Origin: Scolanthus callimorphus
Taxonomy: Eukaryota; Cnidaria; Anthozoa; Actiniaria; Edwardsiidae
Length of the DNA stretch: 64,000 nt
Assembly: GCA_033964015.1 (NCBI GenBank)
Contig: CM066923.1
Span: 22,697,086 to 22,761,085, forward strand
Reading direction: 5' to 3'
Part shown: piece after piece, positions 22,901 through 33,728 of the stretch
Numbering within the stretch: position 1 is the stretch's first letter
Layout: every line of letters begins with the position of its first letter
Notes under the pieces: model-generated
What the model was told of the DNA's origin: nothing
Database searches by the model: none
What the model saw: only the letters and a program-made list of their open reading frames with translations
Translations under genes and position numbers: made by a program

Positions 22901-25900
22901 AAACGATGAAAGAAAACGCCGCCATCAACAAGACTTGCTGAATTGAATTCATCTAAGCTGAACTTATAAAATGGTCTCCATCATGAACGACGTTAAAGTC
23001 ATAAGACGATCAACTATAAGATACTTTTGGATGCAAGTGCAAGGATATCAAACTCGTGAATTTCCTTTAAGTTATTCACACTATAGAATGGGCTGTTCCA
23101 AAAATTTGCTTACCCTTTGAGGAACTCCACATTTTCGAAAAAAGCTCTACCCCTGTGAAAATTATAAGCTTCTGCACAACCCTATCAAAATTCCACATTT
23201 TCTTGTGTCCTCTGTGGAAATTCCAGGGCAAAAAGAAAGGCTGTTTGGAAATTCTTGGGTCGATAAGAACGACCCTTGCGGAAATTCCAGGGTCAAACAC
23301 AACAACCCCTATGAAAACTCCCGGTTCCTCGATTAGTGGGCGACGGATCTAAAATGGAACAGCCTAGCCTGCTTGCAGGTGGTACTGAGTGTTTTTTTAT
23401 CGCGGAAAACCCGTTGCAGGCGGTACCAAGATGGCGCCAGATCATCGAACGGACCGGGTTTTCCGCGATAAAAACACTCAGTACCGCTCTCCTTTCCTCC
23501 TCCTCCCTCCCCTTAGCCCGATTTTTGCGCTCGCCCCCGGGACCGCGCGCCTCAAAATTCCAAGATGGCGCCCCATCATCGAACCGTCATTCCTAAATGG
23601 AGGAATGCTCACCATGAATAATTTAACGATATTTTTGATAATATTACTTCAAATAGACCTAAAAACATTCAAAATATCTGAACTATCAAGACTACTAGTC
23701 AGGATAAGGATTAATACATCGTTTTAGTATATTTTTATAGTATATGCCTCGTTCTATTAAAGATTAATACTATGAAGGTACTTAATCAATAAAACGAGCT
23801 GTCCGAACCAGCGAATTCACTCATAGCGTAGTGGTTAGGGTTTGGGTAAAGTAACTGGAAAGTTACAGGTTCGAACCCTGATGATTTTCATAGTTCTTTT
23901 TTTCATTTCTGTAGGTGAGCGCTTGTTTAGAAAAAATTCTAAGTGCCAGTGAGCATTCCTCGATTTAGGCGTGTGTCATCGAACGGACCGGATTTTCCGC
24001 GATAAAAACACCCAGTACCGCCTGCAAGCAGGCTAGGAACAGCCCAATATATGTATGCACCCCTGTAAGGGGGTTTCAGAAATAAAATGGAATGTCCCGA
24101 GGATGGAACTACACGGTTTGAATTCCATAACTATCACACTAGATCATACTCACGTGTGTAGTCCAGGTTCCCGTAAGTGACGGTGTCATTTGGAGAACCT
24201 GACGGAGTAGGCCTTGGTGGGTGTGTTGGCGGTGTGGTATATACAGGGCGTGCCGTCGTCGTGGTCTTGGTAGGAGCAGGCGTTGTCGCTGGTGATGTAG
24301 CATTCGTATTTGTTGCCGATGTCGTGTTTGCAGGCGCGAGAGTTGGAGGAGTTTCACCAGTTGCAGATGAGTTTGGTGATGTTGAATTTGCGTTTGGTGA
24401 CGTCACATTTGATGACGGCGAAGTAGCGTTCCCGGATGTTGACGGAGTCGACGGTTTCCCATTGTTTTCATTGTCTGTTGATAAGAGCACCGGGTTCTTG
24501 TTCACCAGAATCAAAGCGCTATATTTTCCCGCTTCAAGGTTTCAAATACATGCAGCTAGTTTGAATTCCTTATGGTATCGCAACAGTTTCAACGGTTGGC
24601 AAAAAAGTAAAAAGGCCCTATCTCGTTTTGAACTACATTGGTGCGATCGCTCTTGTATTCAAAAGAATTGCTGTTGTTACAATTCTCTGTCTACTAAACG
24701 CAAGAGTTTGATTGGAACGGCAGAGGCGGGAAAATATGGTCGGCTCATCTGGTTAGCACAACAGCACCCCTCTTCTACTTGGCCTGGCACAAATTTTAGC
24801 CCTCACTTTGAGGTTTAGAAATTTGAATTCTTCCTGTTTCTTCCCTGATTTCTTGCAATCTTATTAGACAAATCAAATTTCCAGAACATTTTCACGCAAA
24901 AAACCACTTGATTCTTATTTGCTTATTGCTTTGGAGGTGATTCTTATCGAGTATTGCATTGGAGATAATCTGCTAAAAGCAGCGTTGAGAAGGGATGTTT
25001 TGGGAAATGATCCTTAAAACGTTTCAGCCGAAAATAAATTCCAATTCCTCATTCACCAGGTCCATCAAAGAGGGGGTATATAAGGTGTTAGTGGTTATAT
25101 TATGATACATACTAGTTATACAATGCTTCGAGTGGCATACTGCAGAATATAATCCAACGCGTCACTTGTATTTTTGGTATACACACGAGCCTTCAGGCGA
25201 GGTGTAGGCTAAGAAAATACAAGTGACAAGTGGGACATTCTGCAGTATGCCACGATAATTCATTGTATAACTATTTTATACCACCCTACAGAAAATTAAA
25301 GGCAACGTTTTACGTAAATGCAGTGCACGATTGGAATGTTGAGTGGAATATGGCCGAATATACAACGCCATTTCTGCTTTCTGATGTATTTTCTGTGGCG
25401 CGGTATAAAAGACGTTACCACATGATAAGGTGATTATTAAGGTGGTAGGCTATACTTAACTGCGATTAGTTTTGACTCCAATGTCAAGAGAAAGAAGGAA
25501 TGTATCATTATCATTATTAGTATATACTTACCAAGCAAGGTTAGCGTGTCGGTAGTCGGTGGAGTTGGTTAGTAGACGGTGTTAGAAAATGAGAGAGAAA
25601 GTAAACAGAAATTATGGTTAGCATGGTTCCCTAATTAAATATTACATCGATATATACATAGAAAGTCGCATGTGCTTGTTGCCTTCATTCTTTTATTTTC
25701 AATACAATCAAAGTGTTTCACAAGTCCACGAAAGTAGCAAAATAAAAATGCTAACGGTAAAAACCTCATATATGAACGTGGCATTTTCGAGGTCAGACCG
25801 AACTAGTTCTTATACTTTTTGTTAGCTTGCAAAATCAGGCTGATTAGGGTCTTATTTTTCAGTGGTTCTCGTGGTGTAACCATTGGCAGAAAAAGTTTAC

Positions 25901-27088
25901 TATACATAATGGTAAGATAGAGCGGTTTTCGCATGACTGTCGTGAAACCAATCGCAAAGTAATTACACCACTTCTGAATAAAACCCATAGGAGTCATTAC
26001 AAAGTAATTGCGAATTACTCACGACAGTCATGTGAAATCCGCTCTAATGATCTAGCAATTATATTTTCAACAATAAAGAATGCTATTTTTTTTTGGCTAA
26101 AACAGTAACATAAGCAGAAACCATTTTTGGTTATATACGTTATATACACGTGGTTATGTTTGTCACAATCAGAATCCAGAACTTGGCCATCATGATTGGA
26201 GTATTTCTTTGCAATGCTGAACAACAGGCTGAACAGGTTCTTAAATTGTGGGGTATTTAAATGCCAAATTTCAGCGTTTAGGCCCAGGGGGAGGGGTAAT
26301 CGAGCTCAGAGGAGCTCCCTCATATATGGTATACGGGCAGTGATAAAGACAGTTTACTTTAAAACCTTTTCATACACAATTCCGCTTTGATCGCGACACC
26401 AATTGGACCACCTTGGTGACAAACTTCAGTTCTGCGGTAGGGTATACAATTTTGACCGTTGTCTACGGTAGGGTATAAAAAACGAGGATTTTTGGTATCT
26501 GATAGGGTCAGCTTTTGGAGACCTTGGCTGCACACCCTTACCCAAAAATCAGTCAAGTACTCCAAACCCCCTACCCCCTTTAGGTTCTTAAAACATCCTG
26601 TACAGGTTCTTATATGCGGGGTTTTAGTGTAGCTTGCATATATATTTCAGTGAGTTCCAAAACTTTCGCCTCACAATCATAGCTGGCTAAATGCGATATT
26701 TTTGAAAAGTACACGCGACGCGTGAGCTCTACTTTCTTTATCAATATATTTTTGCGACAATTTTGCGCGATCAATCGCGTTTGAAGCTGCTATTAATTGT
26801 CCATCAAGTGTTCATTCTTTATAGCTAGTCCGTACCTCCACATGGCTGCATATTGCAGTACTGCTGCTCCACAACCGGACCCTGACAAGGTAAACCGTCG
26901 TTCGCGGGTGTGGGGCTGTTGCATTCACGCATGTGCAGCTGGGTGCCTCCCCCGCACGTTACACTGCACGTGGACCAATCAGACCACTCCCCCCATCCGC
27001 CATTGACTGTTGAGAGTAAGAAATGTCAGGTAGAGGCCATATAGAACTGCTTCAGATACAGTGCTGATAATTAACAACTATCCCTGCA

Positions 27089-27135
<47 letters not shown>

Positions 27136-27158
27136 AGTGGTATATATCCACTGCTAGG

Positions 27159-27191
<33 letters not shown>

Positions 27192-30100
27192 ATACCAAAT
27201 CAGTAGAATAAAATACGGTGGATTAAGGTTCACAACGCAATATCGCGCACGAAACGAGCCGCCATTTTGAGAGTTTTCTCAAAATAGAAAATAGAGACCT
27301 TACGCAGCGACGACGGCAACGAGGACGACGACGTTTCACTGAGCTTCGTCTACTCGTTTGTTCATATTTCTCAATGTTCTGCAACAGTTTGGAATTCACC
27401 GTTGCATTTCAACTTTGATAGCAGCAAATTGACAACCAACTGCAATCATGTCAAACAAAATTATGACAAAATCAGTAGCCGCTCTCACGTTCTAGTCAGA
27501 ACGTAAAACAAAGCAGTTTCACGTCCTAGTTCTGAAAAGAACGGTTGAAATGCATTTGATTTCATACATTTTCACGTGCGCGCTTTGTGCTCTGTATTCA
27601 AGTGTATTGTTCTCTGCCGTTGTCGTCCTCGTTGCCGTCGTCGCAGCGTAAGGTCTCTAATAGTGCTGGATGTCTACTGTTTCAGGAACCAATCAGAGCG
27701 CGCGAAAATGACTATTCTCAGATTTGGTATATACAAATCACTGTTATCATTAAATCAATCAGTTCCGGGTCAGGAGCTCCTCCCACCATTTTCTAGCTTT
27801 CAGAAAAAACAGAACCAATCAGAACACAGAACAGAAAACATAGAACCAATCAGAACACAGGACAGAAAACATAAACCAATCAAAACACAGGGCAGAAAAA
27901 ATAGAACCAACCAGAACACAGGACGGAAAAAAATAGAACCAATCAGAACACAGGGCAGAAAAAATAGAACCAATCAGAACACAGGACAGAAAAAAATAGA
28001 ACCAATCAGAACGCAGGGCAGAAAAAATAGAACCAATCAGAACACAGGACAGAAAACATAGAACCAATCAGAACACAGGGCAGAAAAAATAGAACCAATC
28101 AGAACACAGGACAGAAAAAAATAGAACGAATCAGAACACAGGACAGAAAAAATAGAACTAATCAGAAAATAGAGAGATAAAAGGTTGTAAAGGTAGCTGC
28201 TATAAAAGACTCATTACCTATACAAGTTTTCTTGGCAACATCTTCGACTTTACCATCGAGATCATCAAACGCATCCACGTCAATCCTATGATTTTGAGGT
28301 GGTGTGCTGACTAGCATATCAATCTCTTTCTTTTGAATAGTAACATCATCGTCTTTTAATCCATTCTTAACCGCAACAGCATAGACCGCTATGCCCTTGT
28401 TAGCCAGGTCTATGCCTGGTTTTAATAGCAGCTGCTCAGCCTTGATGCTCTTCCCTTGAGAAACATAAACCTCTGTAGATCGACCACTCAGGATGAAGAT
28501 AGCCAATCTAGTGGCATTCCTGTGAGAAGCGCCATTGAACACATCAAGGATCTTGGAGGCTGCCAAATCCGTTCTTGTACTTCCGGCTTTATAGTAGATT
28601 TTCTCAATAGTGTTTGCCAGGGTTACGTTATCGGGGAACGAAGAAAGTGTAATTGGGACTTCGGCAGTGGAATGGTACTGGATAACCCCAACTCGGGCGT
28701 ACTTGACGTCGAACTTTCCACAAAGCTTTTTAGTGAAGTTTACTATCTTCATCCAGTTTTCAGCTCCAACGCTTTCAGAACTGTCCATCACAAATACTAA
28801 GTCGATTGGTTTTTGGCATTGCCCTGTTGAGGTAGGGAATCCATAAAGAGAATTTATTACGGAAAAACTACAAAAACGGCGACGAGTGTTGAATCAATGT
28901 CTAAGCATTTGAAATTTAATTAAGCCAAGAATCTGATCATCCAAAAAGTTAATGTTGAATACAAGGACTTTTCAATGACCTTCAGCATATTTTTTCAATT
29001 CAAGGACTTTCAAGTGCCGTGTGAACCTGATTGAACTATGGTTCTCCAAAATTCATCATCGCATGATATGAATTGGGTGGCAACAAGATCTAAGCCCATC
29101 AGGACTATTACTCACCACTGGCACCTAGTGATGAATTTTTAGCGTCGGCCTCTCTCCTAACAAGGGTCTTGACGGCTTCTGGAATGGAATATCTGCACAT
29201 TAGGACTTGGAAATATTGGTCATATCATGCATTTATAAAAGCAAATCCCATATGCGCGCAGATTGGCTGATCCAGGTGAGATTTAGCATGGAATGCGATG
29301 CTTTCGAAGCTGAACAGTCCATTTTCTCATGTTTGCCTGCAAAACATAGTCTGGTTTAAGGACCAGTCAACAAGGGAAGCAGCTATTGTTATTCAAAATG
29401 ATTATTCCAAGTGATGGTACGAGCACAAAAATTACCACAGACTGACTATCCTTGTTGAACCGTCCTGAAGCGGACACATTCCAGAAAATATGGTACGCAA
29501 TATGCGCAGACAACTCCCAAACGGAAGAAAAATTAGAATGCACTTCGGGTGCCTTCCATGCAGTGAATTGTTTTATGGCTATGGGATTAATGTTATTTTC
29601 ATTATTCTGAGAACTTTACGCCAACCTGCCAATCAAATGAGTGAACAGCTCTGGGTGATTAAACGCAGGCTTTGAGAGGTTTTGCGAAGTAATGGGACTT
29701 CTAGGCTTTAAGGCCAAATTTGTCATCAAACATGCGATCGAAACTCCATACGCCTGCCTTGATTGATTGACGGAAGCCAAGGCGCAGTAATTGGCGTTCG
29801 GACATGCATGTAACGTGAGAGTTCGCAAAAACGTTCTCGTTTGACTCGTGAAATTCACGTCAAATTTTACTTGGGAGAGGATAACATTTTTCTTGTGAAA
29901 TTTAACGTGGATGTCACTCCTCAGGCAATGAATTGATCTACAGTTTTGCACGTGTATGTAACAGGAAACACAGGAGAAGATTTGTGCACTACGCTTCACT
30001 TATTCGGAGGTGCACACACTTTAAAACTGCAGGTGAGATGTTATAATTAGCAAACGTCACGACAACCTTTGACATTTTGATCTCATGACAAGGGGACAGA

Positions 30101-30952
30101 AGAATTCCATCTTAGTTGTTTTTAAGAATCTTTTCTAAAAATAAATACAAAATTTCGAGGCTTAAATGTTTCGAAATTTTACAATGTGAAAACGGTTTCA
30201 ATATTTTACTTGCATGAACATTTTAAAATGGTTTCCATGGTACCCTAAAACAAACCACAAAAAATTGTTGCAAATCACAATGAGTTGCTATTAAATTCTT
30301 ACAGCGTACAAATATCCATTCAAAAAAGAATACAAATTCCTTCGCTAGCATTCCTGCTCGCTCTAAAATTAAATGCCAAGTTAATTTGAAATAGGTGGAC
30401 TATTAGTTAGGAAGGTACAGGTACACCCAGAAACGTCGCAGAAAAACATAGTTCAACTTTAAAATGAAAGCTTTGCTAAATCTTAATTTCATTCTAGGGT
30501 TTTCTTAAGTTTCAACTACACCAGACATCTTTTTTTCTTCGATAAGATTCCTTGGTTGATCGGAAACACTTCGATGGTAGTAAAACTTATATAAATACAT
30601 ATATTTGATACACACTGGTAAATATACACTGGCAAATTAGCAGTAGGTAGGAAATCAGTGGAACACCACATTTTGCGTACTGGCTGGCGTTTGGTTTCTT
30701 CTCGAGCGCACAATGAAGGTCACGATTTCAATACTATTACACACAATTTGGTTTACGTTTTTTTCTAAGCGAGGACACCAAGATTAAACAACACGACCTG
30801 GCTGAGTAAGTTAAAAACAAAATAATCTAACACCATAACGATACAGTATACCACTTACCTCCATAACTCAAACTCTTGGAAAGCGCACCGCTGCAGAAAC
30901 AGCAGAGAAAAACCAACAGCACTCCCAGAAGAGGCTTCATTTTGACTGACAT
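16807..30952 (-). CDS. Gene C: secreted vWA-TSP1-discoidin (F5/8C) protein, 7 exons
   Basis: Exons in transcript order: 30952-30859, 28823-28218, 27006-26836, 24474-24154, 22887-22744, 21597-21410, 16973-16807. Every junction has GT-AG borders and matching phase (mostly phase 1; the last is phase 0). Exons total 1691 nt, one base short of 1692; the missing base maps to an A run in the last exon (16934-16936). Predicted product about 563 residues: signal peptide, vWA domain, one thrombospondin type 1 repeat, Ser/Thr/Pro-rich linker, and C-terminal F5/8 type C domain. This module set resembles coadhesin-like coral matrix proteins, but that is a family-level comparison only. Probable role is extracellular adhesion or matrix assembly. 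The last intron (16974-21409) carries a decayed piggyBac element. Whether the frameshift is real or a sequence error is open. Confidence 0.8.
16985..17225. repeat. Direct repeat pair, AATAGTACGCGCGCTCTGATTGG
   Basis: TTATAAAATAACTAAAATAG … and TTATAAAATAACTAAGATAG …, about 110 bp apart, both followed by GCGCGCTCTSATTGGT. Just upstream of the start of the last gene C exon, inside its intron. Confidence 0.65.
18354..18546. mobile_element. Palindromic MITE carrying the piggyBac insertion at its end
   Basis: Arms AGCAATAGAGAACTTTTTCC and GGAAAAAGTTCTCTATTGCT pair across a centre near 18452. A relative with the same AGCAATA…TATTGCTTAA ends lies at 58981-59170. The piggyBac used the TTAA at its right border. 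Confidence 0.75.
18547..20822 (-). mobile_element. Decayed piggyBac-family DNA transposon with intact ends
   Basis: Flanked by TTAA at 18543-18546 and 20823-20826. Terminal inverted repeats are CCCTTAACATGC (left) and CCCTTAACGTGC (right, read inward). Inside, on the minus strand, a transposase can be followed from ATG at 20558: an acidic N-terminus (DDEEENGEEEEDSEEE), the DDE catalytic region (PGQNICIDEGMIPFRGR, then YQLCDSNNGYCFKFEIYTG, then YVDNYYTSPVLFTDLYEKK) and a C-terminal Cys/His domain (QCNVCKVALCIQGCFQRYHT). At least five in-frame stops in the N-terminal third and a small deletion near 19700 break it. It sits in the last intron of gene C and landed in the end of an older palindromic MITE. 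Confidence 0.9.
19165..20558 (-). pseudogene. piggyBac transposase pseudogene
   Basis: Remnant of the DDE_Tnp_1_7-type transposase inside the element above. The three catalytic Asp positions (CIDEGM, LCDSNNG, YVDNYY) can still be read, but over two frames. Stops occur after DEDDPTG, NPTFLE, ESL, KADQ and AIMPRD. Several look like CGA/CAG/CAA to stop transitions, as expected from decay of a methylated element. Not functional. Confidence 0.88.
21410..21597 (-). CDS. Gene C exon 6, F5/8C domain part 2
   Basis: Encodes GAWCAEHRFATANDRNQYLQ, then FDLLTPTLIGKIATQGMHRF and a strand ending in WFTFPL. The 'W...YLQFDL' and 'I..IATQG' motifs are the core of F5/8 type C domains. Acceptor CTCAG|GT, donor CTTTG|GTAAGT; in phase 1, out phase 0. 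The donor is followed by an intron that carries the piggyBac element. Confidence 0.9.
22124..22440. mobile_element. TIR element with GCGATTTCAGCTGCG ends
   Basis: Ends TAAAGGCCCGTTCTCACG and (inverse) TTAAAGGCCCGTTCACACG, then GCGATTTCAGCTGCG on both sides, with further inverted blocks inside. About 317 bp. In the gene C intergenic/intron region between discoidin exons 21.6 and 22.7 kb. Confidence 0.75.
22744..22887 (-). CDS. Gene C exon 5, F5/8C domain part 1
   Basis: Encodes QCGNGFELITVSPYQLSASS and onward to VLFNTQRAG. This matches the start of a discoidin domain: first Cys, then the S-x-I/L-S-A-S-S strand. Acceptor TTTCAG|AATG, donor GCAG|GTTAGT, phase 1 on both sides. Exon 6 continues the domain without a gap. 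Confidence 0.85.
23365..24035. mobile_element. 671-bp TIR element carrying a SINE, 9-bp TSD
   Basis: Inverted ends TAGCCTGCTTGCAGGTGGTA and TACCGCCTGCAAGCAGGCTA, continuing through a block containing TTTTTATCGCGGAAAA. Perfect 9-bp duplication GGAACAGCC at 23356-23364 and 24036-24044. It lies in the right end of an older element (23090-24045) and contains a tRNA-derived SINE (23816-23974). Intron of gene C. Confidence 0.85.
23816..23974 (+). repeat. tRNA-derived SINE (family S1), full copy
   Basis: Head at 23821-23884 is tRNA-like: A box TAGCGTAGTGGTTAGGG, an anticodon-arm-like stem GTAAC…GTTAC, and a B box GGTTCGAACCC (23868-23878). The acceptor stem does not pair well, so it is not a working tRNA. 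The body (from about 23881) recurs in inverse orientation at 44961-45061, and both copies end at the same GACACACGCCT border. Confidence 0.8.
24154..24474 (-). CDS. Gene C exon 4, Ser/Thr/Pro/Asn-rich linker
   Basis: Phase 1-1 exon encoding about 107 low-complexity residues dominated by Ser, Thr, Pro and Asn, with many N-X-S/T sequons (NATSPSSNVTSPNANSTS) and Thr runs (TKTTTTARPVYTTPP). It probably forms an extended, heavily glycosylated stalk between TSP1 and discoidin domains. Acceptor CAACAG|AC, donor ACAC|GTGAGT. A long plus-strand frame over the same bases is a shadow of the biased composition. Confidence 0.8.
25115..25275. mobile_element. Foldback repeat in a gene C intron
   Basis: AGTTATACAATG pairs with CATTGTATAACT; TGGCATACTGCAGAAT pairs with ATTCTGCAGTATGCCA; CACTTGTATTTT pairs with AAAATACAAGTG. 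Confidence 0.75.
26836..27006 (-). CDS. Gene C exon 3, thrombospondin type 1 repeat
   Basis: A 171-nt phase 1-1 exon that encodes exactly one TSP1 module: GGWGEWSDWSTCSVTCGGG, then RECNSP, GLPCQGP and CNMQPCG. The WxxWxxW layers and six Cys are all present, and the CSVTCGGG motif is canonical. Splice sites are CAACAG|TC and GGAG|GTACGG. It was recovered by reading the minus strand across the splice sites, as it is too short to stand out as a long frame. TSP1 modules bind matrix glycans and are often C- or O-glycosylated. Confidence 0.93.
27075..27734. mobile_element. MITE family 3, copy split by a nested element
   Basis: Matches 35179-35453 in inverse orientation: AACAACTATCCC at left, GCCATTTTGAGAGTTTTCTC inside, GGTTCC/CGCGCGAAAATGACTATT at right. 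It is split by the element 27294-27658. Confidence 0.75.
27294..27658. mobile_element. Nested TIR element (GAGACCTTACGC ends)
   Basis: Left GAGACCTTACGCAGCGACGA and right (inverse) AGAGACCTTACGCTGCGACG; about 40 bp of each end pair, including GGCAACGAGGACGAC. Comparison with the intact relative at 35.3 kb shows it inserted next to AATA. Confidence 0.78.
27801..28170. repeat. 30-31-bp minisatellite with CCAAT box, about 12 units
   Basis: Unit AGAACCAATCAGAACACAGG plus ACAGAAAAAAT. Lies in gene C intron 2, about 50 bp beyond the vWA exon donor. Each unit carries ACCAATCAGA. Confidence 0.92.
28218..28823 (-). CDS. Gene C exon 2, von Willebrand factor A domain
   Basis: Acceptor before 28823, donor after 28218 (G|GTAATG), both phase 1. 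The whole vWA domain is in one exon. MIDAS motif 1 is present (VMDSSESV, DxSxS) and the MIDAS threonine is present (GSTRTDLA). The third metal-ligand motif, normally xxTDG, reads FILSGRS, so the Asp is replaced by Ser. Metal-dependent ligand binding may be altered. The domain ends with KKTCIG and a Cys that probably pairs with the Cys just before the domain (QCQKPIDLVF). A 30-bp CCAAT-bearing minisatellite lies just downstream in the intron. Confidence 0.9.
30859..30952 (-). CDS. Gene C exon 1, signal peptide
   Basis: Starts with ATG at 30952 (MSVKMKPLLGVLLVFLCC); a second ATG four codons on could also be used. A basic start, a hydrophobic core and small residues (CSGALS) make a typical secretory signal with cleavage near residue 22. 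It ends in phase 1 at a consensus donor (G|GTAAGT), matching the next vWA exon. Confidence 0.75.
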
Positions 30953-32479
30953 TTTCCTGTTCCCTGGCGGCTCCTAACTCCTACATTTGACCCCTCTGCA
31001 GATGTTAACCCTGTGATCATCACCGCTTGTAAACAATGACACACACTGCTTCATAATTAAAACAACAATTCGAAAAACGGGGGGTGGACTTTCAAAATTT
31101 CTACGCGAGAATCCCACTATCTTCAATTCTTGATTGATATTACAATCTAAATACAGTAAAGACACCTGTGTCTACGTTTAACAGAAAAAAATGATATTTT
31201 CCATTTGTTTATAACTTTGATACCTTTAAGTTTGTTTTGAGAGCTACCTGTGGTCACCAGTTATGTTTTCAAAATATTTCACAAGTGATAGACCCGGAGT
31301 TAAAACAAGAATTGAATCGTGAGTACACGAAATTCTAGAGGTTTGTATGCGTCAGATCTCTACAGAGTAACTCCTACAAACAGACCAGACGAAGTTTTGC
31401 TCGTTTTTGTTGTGTTGCAGTATGGAATTACCATAATTTCGAACGAGTCAATTTTCCCATCATTTGCAACGACGGCCTCGATAAAGTTGTTTTATGGTTG
31501 ACAAGGATTTGCAATTATAAAATTGTTTAGTTTTAGGCTCTGGTGATCATGTACTGGCCAATTGCTTCACTGACGCCGATTTTACGCAGTAACTTTAAGA
31601 TCCATGCCGACGTTATCATCGATCCTTCGAAGAAAAAAGAATACAAAGGAATACAAATACAGGAAGGAGTACAGAGAACTGCAATTTGTTTTTCAACATG
31701 CTGGATCACATCTTTATCATGATCCTGAGTAAAACAAAGAAATTTGGCAGAACACCTATAGTCTTCAGCCGCCGTACTAAGATTCAGCCACACGTGCGGC
31801 GCAAACACTGAAAAGTGAACCGTGGAACAGCTTAAATTTGAGACTAACAGTCACAGTTTTTCAGCTTTGCGAACGTCTGCTTTTTTTACTGTTTCTTAAG
31901 TCTGATTCACACAGCGACATAACAGCATTATGTCACAGGAATGGTCAAGATTGTTGACACAGTATGATTGTCAACATTGATTTATATGTACAGTATCTTG
32001 GGTACATTTTCGCTCTCAAGTGGAATAATTTTGTGCTATACTAACAAACTGTTGGCAAACAGCATTTAGGAATTTATTATAGATGTACTTTTTAGTAAAT
32101 ATATCATTCTTAATCGACATACTTTATTAATAACACCTCGAGTACATCGAAAACATGCATAATAAATTCAAATTATTATATAATCTTTTAGCTTGGCATT
32201 GAAGTGCAATATTTTCTCTCGCCCAACAAAGACAGCAATAAGAGCTCTGACAAGCTTGACAAATGTAGATCAAACGGTGATGATAGTTTGTGAGAATTTC
32301 AACTAGTAAAACGTACCCCACGTATAAGAACCTATTTCTTTAAGGGTTGGGCTAAATAATGTCTTACATATTTACTGTAAGGTTATAATTAAAGTGCCGT
32401 CTAAAATGGGTAAATTTAGCCTGACAGGTTCTTATACGCGGGTTTAATAGTCATTTTCATAGTTCCTCGCTTTATTTTG

Positions 32480-32570
32480 ATTCAAATTGGAATTCTAGCC
32501 TGAAATCGAGTCTACCATTGACCAAGCAATACATTGGTCAACGGTAGACTCGACTTCAGTCCAATTTGAA
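32480..32570. repeat. Hairpin-forming inverted repeat
   Basis: TTCAAATTGGAATTCTAGCC … then GTCTACCATTGACCAA pairs with TTGGTCAACGGTAGAC around a 9-bp loop. Intergenic between genes B and C. Confidence 0.7.
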
Positions 32571-32584
32571 TATCATCAACTCCC

Positions 32585-33210
32585 CACACTTTGAACATGT
32601 TCAAAATCGACATGATAGTTGATTTTTTTGTTTGATCGCGCAAATGATAGTCGATGGCAGTAAATGAGGGATCGGACGATGATGATATATAGTTTATATA
32701 TATATATATATATAGTTAATCAACGACTTTCCTATAATTTGAACATGTTCAAAATCGACACGATTATATAGTTGATGTATTTTTTCCGTTTGATCGTGAA
32801 AATGAAAGTCGATGATAGTAAAGAAGGGTCTCGAACGGTGATGACAGTCGGTGAAGAGTCTATCACAAACGTTTGATCACAAACTCTCATGCACTATCAT
32901 CAACAATATACCATTCACTTGCATGTGTAAATTAGACATGAGAATAGGTGAGAGTATTGCCAGTTGATTTCAACCCCACGAGAGTATGTGTGAGGAATCT
33001 TAGTCAACTCTCACCAAACTGTCATCACCGTTTGATCTCTGCTTAAGAGTTGGCAAGAGCTTCCACTCACGCACAGCTACGCACGCTTCATCACAAACTC
33101 TCATCAATTCTCATTCACTTTGAACACTTCAAATTCGGCATGAGAGTTGCTGAGAGTTTTACCGTTTGACCGTTGATCACGTTTGACCGTTGATCATGTG
33201 AAATCGAATT
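32585..33210. repeat. Degenerate direct repeats, TTTGAACATGTTCAAA type
   Basis: TTTGAACATGTTCAAAATCGACA occurs twice (about 32592 and 32736), with many CAACTCTCATCA / TTTGATCG variants up to 33.2 kb. A (TA)n run lies at 32690-32715. Intergenic. Confidence 0.6.
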
Positions 33211-33600
33211 AAAGGTAGGGGTCACACTTGGCAAAGTTATTTAAAGGTTTTGCACTGAATTTGTTCCCATCATTAATTTGCCGGAAAATATTCTAGGCAA
33301 ATTATTTTGCGCGAAAGAATTGTGATTGCACTAGCGCGAAATTGGTTTTGCCGTCGCTTGCTTTTTTGCTTCTGTGTAGAGTTTTATTTAATTTACAGCA
33401 TATCTTATTGCTCCTACAAAACCTTGCCAAAAAAGACTGAAAGGCTGCTCGTCGACGCGTTTGTTGTTCAGCTGGCAAAGTTTTAGCTAGCTGGCAAAGT
33501 GACAGTCACATTAAGGAATTAATTTTTCTATAAAATTCTGACCACAAAGTAAGAAAAGTTTGCCAAGTGCGACCCCTGCCATAGCCAACATCTTATCTTA

Positions 33601-33728
33601 CTAATTCTTGTACGCGGCCTCTGTCAAAGTCCTTTTAGTCCACGCCCATCCATTTTTGTAGGAAACGAGGAAGGTACTGTTTGAAGCTATTGGGATTCTT
33701 TGGTGAGCTTGTAAACTGTTCTCTACGG
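33601..33728 (-). CDS. Gene B possible last exon
   Basis: Acceptor TCTTTTAG|CC. Read after the micro-exon it encodes SRREQFTSSPKNPNSFKQYL, then PRFLQKWMGVD and TAA at 33637-33635. Read directly after exon 8 it encodes AVENSLQAHQRIPIASNSTF and onward, stopping at 33601. The first looks more natural but I cannot choose. A 62-bp minisatellite lies directly upstream. Confidence 0.4.

Larger units (their letters stand above)
23090..24045. mobile_element. Older TIR element split by the 671-bp insertion
   Basis: Ends GGGCTGTTCCA and TGGAACAGCCC are inverse; the right end is now divided by the insertion at 23365-24035. The interior repeats variants of GGAAATTCCAGGG, a style shared with the C-rich repeats at 41003 and 42130. 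Confidence 0.65.
30953..33600. other. Region between genes B and C
   Basis: Upstream flank of gene C and downstream flank of gene B. Contains the hairpin at 32480-32570, the repeat array at 32585-33210 and a possible gene B poly(A) signal (AATAAA, minus, 33388-33383). No TATA box or coding signal I trust. Confidence 0.55.

Noticed and set aside
23821..23884. Functional tRNA gene
   Set aside because: A and B boxes are present but the acceptor stem pairs poorly and the anticodon loop is short; the flanking body repeats elsewhere, so it is a SINE.
24177..24818. 213-codon plus frame opposite gene C exon 4
   Set aside because: Antisense of the Ser/Thr/Pro linker; Val/Gly/Asp bias is the mirror of Thr/Ser codons.
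27807..28160. CRISPR-like array
   Set aside because: Repeats are contiguous with no unique spacers and the genome is eukaryotic; it is a minisatellite.
29115..29193. Possible small gene C exon (acceptor GTGCAG, donor G|GTGAGT; SIPEAVKTLVRREADAKNSS)
   Set aside because: It would enter in phase 2 whereas exon 1 ends in phase 1, and the gene closes without it.
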